Below, piece by piece: positions 26,101 through 38,100 of a stretch of DNA of 64,000 nucleotides. Source of the stretch: Clytia hemisphaerica (Eukaryota > Cnidaria > Hydrozoa > Leptothecata > Clytiidae); the NCBI GenBank assembly GCA_902728285.1, contig CACVBU010001384.1, positions 1 through 64,000 of the forward strand, given 5' to 3'. The position numbers were made by a program, and so were the translations under genes. Below the pieces are notes generated by a model. That model ran no database searches, was not told the origin of the DNA, and saw nothing but the letters and a program-made list of their open reading frames with translations. Position 1 is the stretch's first letter, and each line of letters opens with the position of its first letter.

Positions 26101-29100
26101 TGGAGGAAAATGGGATCAAATTGATCATTTTTCAAATCTAGGTGCTAATTCTATTCGTATATATTTTCCTGACAAGTCTATCTATCGGGGAGGTGATTTG
26201 AGATTTTTGTTTAGTTGTTAAGAAAGGAACGAACTAAAGAAAACGGGAATTATTAAAATGAGTGAAAAATGATTAAAAAAGTCCTGAAAAACCCCATTCT
26301 TGGGTTGAACAAAGTTGCTCACGTGAGTTGTCTAGTTCACATTCATGAAGTCGGCTCTATATTCAGCCTTTTTCGTGTCAAAGTTATATACAAAACTTAT
26401 ATCAGGGTGTAGCTAAAGGATTGAATTTTCACATCGACCTCTTTTTTTTGGAAAAAACTGGAAGAAAATGGGATCAAATTGATCATTTTTCAAATCTAGG
26501 TGCTAATTCTATTCGTATATATTTTCCTGACCAGTCTATCTATCGGGGAGGTGATTTGAGATTTTTGTTTAGTTGTTAAGAAAGGAACGAACTAAAGAAA
26601 ACGGGAATTATCAAAATGAGTGAAAAATGATTAAAAAAGTCCTGAAAAACCCCATTCTTGGGTTGAACAAAGTTGCTCACGTGAGTTGTCTAGTTCACAT
26701 TCATGAAGTCGGCTCTATATTCAGCCTTTTTCGTGTCAAAGTTATATACAAAACTTATATCAGGGTGTAGCTAAAGGATTGAATTTTCACATCGACCTCT
26801 TTTTTTTGGAAAAAACTGGAGGAAAATGGGATCAAATTGATCATTTTTCAAATCTAGGTGCTAATTCTATTCGTATATATTTTCCTGACCAGTCTATCTA
26901 TCGGGGAGGTGATTTGAGATTTTTGTTTAGTTGTTAAGAAAGGAACGAACTAAAGAAAATGGGAATTATTAAAATGAGTGAAAAATGATTAAAAAAGTCC
27001 TGAAAAACCCCATTCTTGGGTTGAACAAAGTTGCTCACGTGAGTTGTCTAGTTCACATTCATGAAGTCGGCTCTATGTTCAGCCTTTTTCGTGTCAAAGT
27101 TATATACAAAACTTATATCAGGGTGTAGCTAAAGGATTGAATTTTCACATCGACCTCTTTTTTTTGGAAAAAGCCGGAGGAAAATGGGATCAAATTGATC
27201 ATTTTAGGAATCTAAGACCCGATCAATCGAACTTGTCGAACCAATCGAACAATCGAACTAATCGAACTCCATCGAACGATTAAAGTTCGATTAAAAAAAT
27301 TAATCGAACCTAATCGAACACTCACAATTTTTGAAGCAATAGCAGTTCGATTAGTTCGGTCAGTAAAAAGTTCGATTAGTTCGATGATATCAAATCCTCA
27401 TACAGTCATATATCTTCCCTCGCTTGCAAAAACTTTGTCCTGGCACGCGATTGCCATTTCGACAGTTCCCGGACTTAACAGCTTGACGTTTATTGTACCC
27501 GGATATTTGTCTATCCGGAATAAACTCCGTAGCTCCTCTGTTGCGATTTCGCGCGCGGCCGAGTGGCAGAATACTACGCCCCAACAAACCGCCTCTGGCG
27601 CTAAAAGGATACAGGAAAAGTGTGTAATCCGTTATCGGAAGTAATTTCCCGATTTACATTCCGAATTTGGCTTTGAAAAGAAGTTAATATACGGTGGCGG
27701 AGCAGCACAAACTTGTCGAACAAAATTGGTTTATCGAACTGATCGAACCGAAACCCTTTGTTTTGATCGAACTTAATCGAACACTCACAATCTTTTAAAA
27801 AATCTTAGAGTTCGATTAATTTTTTTAATCGAACTTTAATCGTTCGATGGAGTTCGATTAGTTCGATTGTTCGATTGGTTTGATAAGTTCGATTGATCGG
27901 GTCTGGCTAATTCTAATCGAATATATTTGCCTGACGAGTCTATCTATCGGGGAGGTGATTAAAGATTTTTGTTTAGTTGATAAAAAAGGAACGAACTAAA
28001 GAAAACGTGAATTATTAAAATGAGTGAAAAATGATTAAAAAAGTCCTGAAAATGACCCATTATTGCATCCAACACCTTCCATCAAGTCTTCTTTTTGAAT
28101 CCTCCCACGCTCCGAAACTCGTTTGTTTTGATTTTGAATGAAGCCATTCCACTGTCAAAAAATTTCGAATGTTCGAATGTTCGAATTCTTTTGACAAAAC
28201 ATTTTGGCGCCAACAACAAAGTTAACAACGTCGTAACCAGTCCTACTCGTAGGGGTTTTTCAAGAAAAACAGGTATGTAAGTCACAATTAACTTATTTTT
28301 TTCTCCTCATTGGTACAGTTTTTAATTCTCCTCTTGCCAACTTTTTTTCAGACAATTGATATTTCCATTCAAACAAACTAAGATTTCTTATAAAAATTCT
28401 TTTTCTCAGTCTTTTTCTCATTCGAACGTCTGTCTCATGTCTACAATTTGTCTCTTCGTGTGCGCCACGCCCCTTTTTTAACCAGGTCTCTTTTTTTTTC
28501 TTAGGAATGGAATGTCACGGTTCTAAAACCACACCAAAACGCTTCAAGTGTCGTAACAGTGATTGTCAAAAGTCTTACCCGAATTCCAGCAATCGAGATC
28601 GACACGAGAAGAAGGTAGGACATTCGCCTGCACCAAGACGCGACGGACCCCATAGCAAAGAAGGCTGATGGAAATTATAAATGCCCGAACTGTACAGTAA
28701 CGTCAGAATACAAAAGTAATATGCTAAGACATTTACGAAATGGTTGTACGGCTAAAACAAAAATGAACAAAAAAATATGTCCATTCTGTCGTCAAGTTTT
28801 CCAACAAAAGTTTAACCGCGATCGTCACATTCAAAGGAAACACCGTGATGAGTTAACCGATATGGATCATGACCAAATGGTACCAACTTTTGATTCTCAA
28901 GCTGCTGAAATGCTAAATGTTACCTTTTATGAGCACAATGAAGAGATCTTTGAAGAAAGTGACGAAACTGATTTCGACTTTGTCACTCAAATTCAAGTAA
29001 ATCCTGCCGAATCCGACCAAAATGATACCACCCAATCCGCCCAAAATGGTATCACCGAATCCGCCCAAATTTATACCAACGAATCTGAATCTGTAATCCT

Positions 29101-32100
29101 TGTTTTTACCGACCAGCCCACCCCTGTAGAAACCGAATCCTCCATTGATGAAACCCAGGTTCAATCCAATCCAATCCAATCATCATCACCCAGCGAATCC
29201 GCCAATGATCAAGAAAGCCAGGTAATCAATTACGATATTTTCAAAGAAATCGTAGACTAGCAAGCGTCTGTCTTTCCTTGGACACAGGAAGGCGGGAATA
29301 GTGCTTATAATAAAGAGTTCTTATAAAAAATAGAAATTGCCGCGGGAGAGTGGATTGGAAAGACAGACTAGTTCCAAGTGGTGCAATACGGGATTTTGCT
29401 TCAATCTAATCTCAGGCAATTACGTTCCCTCGAAAAAGAGGGAAGATAAAATGAATGGACACGGCTTATTTTTTCTTCTATTCTCATCGCAATATTTGAG
29501 TTTCTCGGAGTTATGGATGAGAAAAGAATTATAAACACAAAAACAGAAAAACGTGGCGAGGACTTCTCCAACTTTTTCGCTAAACTGAGAAGAGAAGTTT
29601 TTTAATGCTTTTAAATGTTTATAAACACAGAGTTAAACTGTCTTGGCATTATCTATCTGAGATACTTTATTCATACATTGTTTCTGGCTTGGTTGGGACG
29701 TTGATTTATTCACAAAAACAAACAAACTCATATATGGATTATACTTTCACTTTTTCATGTGATTGTTGTGATTGAAAGATTTTTTGATTATGTATGGTTA
29801 TAAACATTCATGACATGTTTTAACACTGGGATCTTTTAAATTTTGTTGGCTTGATACGCTGGTAAATCTCTAGTACAAGTGCAATATTTATGACATTATG
29901 ACACAGCTGAGATTCCATGACTATATGCAGGATACTTTTTGCAGGGAATGTTCAATATGTTAATATGCTCACATTCATTGGGTAACAGATCACTGCTTTT
30001 TTCTATGTGTATATACAAGTTAAACCTGATAACCTTATCCCAGAGAATGTAACTCCAAAATGGCTACAGAAATCCTCAAAAATTATAATGGAAAGTATGG
30101 TATTTATATAACATTTTTGGTGGTGGCAATACTGTGCAATATGTTGTGGAAATGATGAAAAGTGAAGTGGTAATTTGGAATTTAAAAATTGACTGCTTGT
30201 TATGCGGAAACAATATTCTGACAAGCTGACCACTGAGACACATCTTGGTTCTATTTGTGAATGAAAATAACAACATTTTACATTGAGATGACTGGTTTCC
30301 TGGGCTTTCGGATGCCCGTCGTTTAGCTGGAATTCACTACCTTTGACTCTAAATGTTAGATGTACGAGGATGTTTTGGGTTTTCACTACTGGCAGACTTC
30401 CAGGGGGGAGCACTTAGGCAAAATTAAGTACGGGGACATGCCGCTGATCAGGGTCCCTTTTTCGGACTCTAGAGATATCTGATAGGGTCCCAAAATTTAC
30501 CGTGCGATTGGGTAACTTGCATCAGTGGAGGCTAACATGCATAGCCCTCAAATGAAAGACCTGGCTGGTCATTAAAATACAACTACGCAGCTCCGCTTGC
30601 AGCTCTACACTACCATTTTTGTTTTGATTTAACTTTGTATTTTGATGACCAGTCAGGTGTTTCATTTGAGGGCTATGCATGTTAGCCTCCACTGATGCAA
30701 GTTACCAAATATCACGGTACTAATTTTCAAGATGTAGACAATTTTTAGGGTGGAAATTTAGAAATATTTGAATTTTTTGTCTACTTTAAGTCACTTTTGT
30801 CAATTTACAGGGTTAAAGTGGGGAAATATTTTGATTTTTTCGATCAAATCATTTTTCGTTCTGAATGGGTCCCAAATTTACCTAACATTCACATCTCACA
30901 GGGTCCACTTTTCAAACTCCAGCGTAGCACGTCCCCGTCAGTCACCAAGGTCAGTGCCCCCCCCGGCAGACTTCTACCTTGTCATTTTGTGTTGTCCCCT
31001 GGTGTTGTTGAACAAGTTCAGACTGAAATTTATACGTCAAAGTTTTTCAAACTTACAGTTTGAAAGTTTATGAAAATTTTGATTGGATTTTTACCAATTA
31101 AAAAAAAAATCTACTTGGATTTAGAAGTAATTTTATGTAGATACTATATATATAATTTTTATAGCAAAATTGAAGGTCAATATGAACAAATACATATAAT
31201 TTTATGTTTTGTAAAATAAAAGCTGTTGCTTTTTTGAAAACATTTTTCTTTTTGGCTACTACAAAAAAAAAAAAGTATTCTTATGCCTGCAGTGGCCTGA
31301 TCTTTTATATTTTTGATGTCGTTTTTCTGAAAAAATGTTTATCTTTTTCTTTTGAAAAATATTTTTCCCCTTATATGAATATTTTTGTTTTGGGGTACCT
31401 ATAGCTGGTAGGTTCAGTCCAGTTCACATTCTTTTCATTCAGACAAAAATATCATACTTTTTGTGAATAACTCCTTGTCTTGTTGTTGGTATCTTGTTAG
31501 TGCATTTATGCATGATAATTATGGGAGAAAGAACTTTCAATTTTTTCAAAAAAATGCTCCTAAATTGACTGATATTCCATTGTACTCACCTTCTTTTATA
31601 ATATTAAAATCAAAAAATAATCAGGATGTGAAAAAAAATAAACCAGCCGAGGCTGGAAGGTCAGCCAATAGAGCTTAGCTAGATAGCTTTAATAAGTGGG
31701 TTAACAGATGTAAGAGATGTTCTGAAACAGATTAGACTAACAATGTTGAATAATGTACAAAATGTGAAACATTTGATAACTTGATTTAAAATTATTCAAA
31801 ATAAGCCTGAGAGCTCCTCCAAGCCCCCCCCCCCCCACGAGAAGATCAAAGTATGGAGACAATATCCATATGTCAGATATACAAAGTGTTATCTAGTAGA
31901 AATAAATAAGAAAATTGCCAAAACGTCAGAACCAAAATAAAGATATCCATCAAATATACATAGAAACTGTACTTTTTGTTTTACTTGATAAAACTCCAAT
32001 AACACTTTAAACTAACAAGCTACAAACTTTAAGTCACAAAGCGCAAACTCCAGAAAAACACAATTTGCATCAAAATCTTTGCAAAACGTAGTTCATTTTT

Positions 32101-35100
32101 ATAACATTTCAACAGGAACTGTATTTTGGTAGACTTGGTCAAATTACAGAAACCATTTGTCAGTTGTCTGCAAGGCCAATGAGGTACGTAAAAACTGACT
32201 GCTATTCAGTGAAAGCCAAAATTTGGCAAGGTCAGAAAAACATAATTTACATCCAGTCTTCGTAAATAAACTTTGTAGTTTAGTACCGTCAAGTTACACA
32301 ACATGCACACAACCATCTTGAAGACTTTGCTGGTCGCAAATGATAATCGAAAGCAAAACTTAAAATTCATAACTATGCAGGGAAGCTCATTTTCCACCTA
32401 TTTTGCCTTAAACTCCCTTTTGAATGGTCTATGAATTTGGGCGATCGCTTTACCGCCTTGGCGGAATAAACACACGACCATACCTTAAAGGAAGAAATTT
32501 TGGCGGAAAGAAAATTTGGCGGATTTGGCGGATTTGACTGAAATCCGCCAAATTAAGTTCCCGCCAAAATTTCTTTTTTCCGCCATCCGCCAAATTAAAT
32601 TCCCGCCAAATTAAACATTTTGAAAATATGATCTCTTTTAAGGTGTTTTTGCTATTTTTTCGCTGTTTTGACGCCATCTTAAGGTTAAATTTGTAAGCGA
32701 CCGCCAAATTAAATTCCCGCCAAATTTAGTTTTTTCGTCCATCCGCCAAATTAAATTTCCTCTGAAAAAACTTTTTTGGCCGTCCGCCAAATTAAATTCC
32801 CGCCAAAATTTCTTCCTTTAAGGTAATAAATAAATTCAACAGGGCAACGGAGTAGCAATTAATTTCAACTGGGATTCCTCTCTTCTGTGCCAAGCACTGG
32901 TAGTGTTTTTTAAACTTTAAAACAATGTTAAATGAAGACCAGATGGATCTGTTTGTTATGACTGTGCAAGTTGTGACGAGAGTGTGCATGTTGTGTAACT
33001 TAACGGTATAATTCATTAAATTCTAGAAACCATTTTTCATAACTTTCTGCAGTCCGCTTTCTGCAAGTCTGATAAGAGATATGTATAAACTGTTATCGCC
33101 ATTCATTCCATTCCATCATTCAGTCAAAACGTGCGCCAAGGTTAGAAAAGGTTAGAAATACACTATCTGCGTCCGGAACTGCGTGAAAAATAGTTTGATC
33201 AATTTCAACAAGAACTGTATATATTAATATTAATATAATTGATCAAATTCCAAAGACCATTTGTCATAATTTTGCAAGTCCAATAATAGGAGATGTGATG
33301 TCATCATTTGGTTCCCGTCATCTGACCGCCCCTGATTTACGGTCAGCAGGTAGAGTTGGAGAGTCGGAAAGATTTTCCGCTGCTTTGCTGGATTTCCACT
33401 GTCGACCTCTGCACGCTCTGTGTTTACAAGTTTTCAAATCGAAGTAGCGAGCCGCATGCTAATGGAGAGTAACAGGAGTAAACCGAAAACCAGTTTATCC
33501 ACGGTTTCTCAATTTCTTAATTCAGATCAGTCCACACGCGGGTACAGATTCCCTTTCAACAAGATGTATATAGCTGCTTCTTGAAAGAAAAATATTTTCG
33601 ACAAACTGACCCCCACTTTTTAAAGTAGAAATGACGGGAACCAAACAATTTTTTGCGATTCGCCTTATCAAACACGTCCAAGCAAACCAAGTCCAAAAAA
33701 GCACGATTGCATCCAGTCTCTATCAAATTTAGACAGTAGCTGTACTTTTGTAAACTTTATCAAATTCCAATAACATTATAACACCATCAATCCCACCTAG
33801 AGGCAAACAAGAAAAATATGTTTTTATTGCAAAAACTAATAAAAAGCAGCAATAAAAAGTATCAGAAAATTCAACATAAACAAAAACTTGAGCAAACGGC
33901 TTTAAACCTTCAAAAGGTGTAGAAAAAGAATCACCTTGATGAAAATCATGTGTTTGATTTGCCGAGTTAAAAAAATAAATGACAGAAATTGAAGCTTGCA
34001 ACAGATTTACACTGGAAATACTTTGGTACAACACTGACTTGTCACATCTGACTTATCGCTTGAGCCGCCATCTTGAAACACCACATTATGATCTGTAAAA
34101 ACAACGCACGCTAAAAGTACCCAAAAAGTTAAACCGATCGGAACAACACTGACTTATCACATCTGACTTATCGCTTGAGCCGCCATCTTGAAAGACCACA
34201 TTATGATCTGTAAAAACAACGCACGCTAAAAGTACCCAAAAAGTTAACCCGATCGGAAGAAAGTTTAAAAATCAAAGTGAGATCGGGAAATCGGATTTTT
34301 TTTGCCGTCTTATGATGATGATGATGATGGAAGAAATGAATTTTACGGATTTGAATGCTCAGCTTAGGCTGACCAATAAAATAATAATAAAGCATAAAAA
34401 GTACCGAGTTTTGTTTACTTTTTTATTCTAATCTGTGAGAGTGAGTGCGCTGTTTTTAGTGAGCACTCCGCCGCGGTATAAAAAGCACTCCACCGTTTAT
34501 TTAGTAAATAGCGCCATTTGGAACTAGTCGTTGTATTCAGAAAACATTTTAAAAAAATAGATCCCATTGAAAGTTTAATCTGCAGCGAAATACAACGACG
34601 TGGTTTACTAGTCTAAAGAAATCGAAGAGCGAGCGAGACAAAGAGATTTGAGCAACGGGGACATTTTTAAGGAAAAAGTTTTAGCAAAACTTAGGAATGA
34701 TATTAAAAACCGAACATCAAAGCATACAGCGGCAAAATTTTTGAAAGATTCTTTTGGTGAGATACTCAATGATTATAACTTCATTTGTTGGTTGGCAAAG
34801 CAACTTGAAATGAAACCCTGTCGCTTAAACGACGTTTTTCGAAATTGTGTAAAAGAGTTCGTGCCCCGAAACTCAATTTCCCAAGTATGTCTGCAAGCTA
34901 TTTATGATTTTTGGTTGAAAGAAGAAAACTCGATTGTGAGCAACGATCGTAGAAATGGACGGGACGAGATTAGGATCGCTAAAGAGGAATTCCTTATGAA
35001 ATTTGATGGATCCGAATATTGAAACTGAACACGTGACTCTCTCAAAACGGGCAATATTAAAGTTAATATTAAAGCACCACGTATGATCTACACTAAAAGC

Positions 35101-38100
35101 CTATCCTGCCTGTACCTTGAGTTCAAGAGAGAACATCCCGACAATGCTTGCTCTTTGAGCACATTTGTAAAATATCGGCCATTCTACATTGAGGTCCCGA
35201 CTGAGCGTGAAAAACAATCTTGTCTTTGTATTCTTTGTCAAAATGCCCATACCAAGCTTAAAGCAATCAACACATACAGAAAAATTTCAAAATTGCAGCC
35301 GATTCTCTCTGTGACGACCTACCTCAACGCTCAGGAAAGTGTTAATCGTATTGATCAGTTCCCAGAGCAAAATGATTCCAAAAATATAAATTATTATGTA
35401 TTTGAGACTGTTTTAGAAACGTATGTGAAAAACGGAGTCACAAAGTCTTACACTAGAACCGCCAGAGTCGACAAGAATGAACCTGTAAATGAGATCTACT
35501 CTAATCTTATCGCCAGTGGAGCAAAATATCTTTACCACAGATCGATCGTCGACAACATAAAAACCACCATTCCTAAAATACTCGAGAGTTTCAACGGCAA
35601 GTACATCGAACTTGACTTTTCACAAAACATTGCACTGAAACCAAAAGACGAAGTTCAGAGTGCTCATTTTTCTGGTAAGCAACAATCTCTACACTGTTCA
35701 CTTGTTGTTGACGAAAACGGCGAATTAACTTACGTATATCACTTGAGCGATGATACCGGTCACGACCCTTCCTTTGTTGATGAAGTATTACACGATATTT
35801 TCAAGGAATGGAACATTAAAGACGAAACGGTAATCATAAAGTCAGACAACGCCTCAAACCAATACAAAGATCGGTATGCTTTTGCCTACTATCAGAGTCT
35901 GGCGGACACCTACAACGTCCGACTTATACGTTTGTATGTGGCAGCTGGGCATGGCAAAGGTTTGATAGATGCCATGTCAAGTTTTGGTGTCAAATCTATC
36001 TTGAGGAAAGATGTTCTAACAGGTGATGTGTGGTACAAAAACAGCCAAGAGATGTGTATCCATCTCCGCAAAGTGTAGCCCCAGCGAACACACACAAACA
36101 AAACCATGCTTTATCGCAACGTTGATCCCGTAAAGGTAGATCAGAAAAGAATGACGAGAGGGGAGCGACCAATCCCTGGCTGCAGCAAACAGCATCTCTT
36201 TGACTATCAACCAAGGAAAAAAGAAATTTTATGTAGGGAATATCTTTGTGACTGTGAATTTTGTTTAAAGTTTGAGTTTTCCTGTTGTAAGAAAGAGCAA
36301 ACCGAATCGAGCATCGAACTGGGCTACGATGAATCAAATCTCGACGTAGACGACTTAGATGAGTCCTCAAAAGTGTTTGAGTTTGTCACCACGCCATCGT
36401 TTATCGCACTCGTTTCCTCTGATTCGAATGAGCCGGTGTACTTAATGAAAGTTGAGTACAAGGGAGTTGCCGAGGAAGAGGAGAATGACAAATACGGACA
36501 CACTGTTTCAGTTGGTGAAAAGTTTTTAAAAGGTAAATACCTCAAAATGATTAGATCACGTTCATCTCGCGCTCATAAGTTCACTATATTACAGGAAGAT
36601 GTTTTGTGCTTGCCGGAGGAAGTTTTTGAAGTTTTTGTTGATGTTTCGGACGAATTGACCTTGGACAAGGACATTTTTAAGACCCTCCAGCTACGAGCTG
36701 GAAATATATAAATAAATTATTAAATATTAAATCTATTTATTAAGTTTTATGAAAATATTATTTATTTATGAAAATTTTGTGTGATAATACTTTTTGCTAG
36801 TTTGTCGTTATACGTTTTTCTCAGGTTTTTCTGTTCTTTTTATTTGCTTTTTGAATTTACGTGACTAGTTTTGATCATAAATTTCTCCGATAGCTCTTTC
36901 ATTTCAACTTGAATGTTTCATTGTTTCTTCATCTTTCTGAGTTTTTTCATTGTTGTAGCGGTTCAAGTAAAATTTTTATATGTTTATTTAAATATATCAT
37001 TACAAATAATATGACACAATAATTTAATAGAGTAATGTTCGTACCATTGTTACCGTAGAAAACAAAGCTTATTTTGATCTTAAAACACTCCAGACTCCAT
37101 AAATTATCATAGCTATTGCCATCAGTTCTGATTAGTTCTCGTCAGAGATATACCATTCATATTCCATTTAACAAATATTGTAAGGTTTTTTAGGTTGTAT
37201 TAATCCTTTATGGTTACAGGCAAATGACTTTTTCGATCCTAAAATACTCCAAAACACTCTGAAATCTTTTATTTACTTTAAAATTAAGTTCAGGTTTAGT
37301 CTCCAATCTAATAATAACTTTTCAACGATAGTTATATGGCTGATAATGCAATAAAGATGATATTTTTTGTTGATGATTGTTTTGATCATAACTCACTCCG
37401 GCCTTTAAAAAAATTACTCCTCAGGCTATTTTATGATTTTAGGCTACCTCAGGAATGCATAGAAACCTCCTCAGGGCCGAATAACGAGTCATGGAGTGAG
37501 ATATGATCCAAAACACTCCATGATTAATTAATCCTGAAATACTCCGAATTTTGAAATTTCAAATAGCTCATTTTAAAGCCCCTCCCAAATTTCAATACAT
37601 ATCAAAATTTTGGGAAAATTCATCATGCGAATGACGAAATAATTCAAATAAAGTAATTTTCACGATTTTCGAAAACCTGATTTTGGTACAGTCAAAAAAA
37701 ACATGTCCTTATGAGCTAAGTGTTCCGACCCAACAATCAAGCACAGAAGAGTTTATGACAAAATAATGAATATCAGCATCTTACCTCATACAACTATCAT
37801 CAAAGAATTTGGTGCGATCAATCATTCTTTCGTCTGTAAAACATTTCACAAGATCATCCAAAGACGATGTCCACGTGTGTAACGAGCCTACAAAAATCCA
37901 AGCAGAAATTCTTAAAATCATCCACACAAAAAAATTTCACTAAATTTTTCAACAACCTAATAATTACTTCAAACGGCATTTACACATGTGATATGTTTTT
38001 CAAAAAGACCGTTTTCAATTTGTATGCAAAACTGTAAACAATTGCAAACATTTAATATGTCTGAAGAAGTTGAAATATCGTAGCAACAAGTTTTTGAAAA

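Noticed and set aside
27384..27644. 86-codon frame inside the foldback element as a transposase
   Set aside because: Too short, no motifs, overlapped by an equally long antisense frame; likely chance in a GC-richer patch.
34300..34340. Histidine run on the minus strand
   Set aside because: It is the shadow of an ATG trinucleotide microsatellite with no gene around it.
34648..36711. Stop-codon reassignment or programmed readthrough to explain the in-frame stops
   Set aside because: VPS33A, the GPCR and the metallopeptidase use standard codons and normal stops, so decay of a mobile element is simpler.
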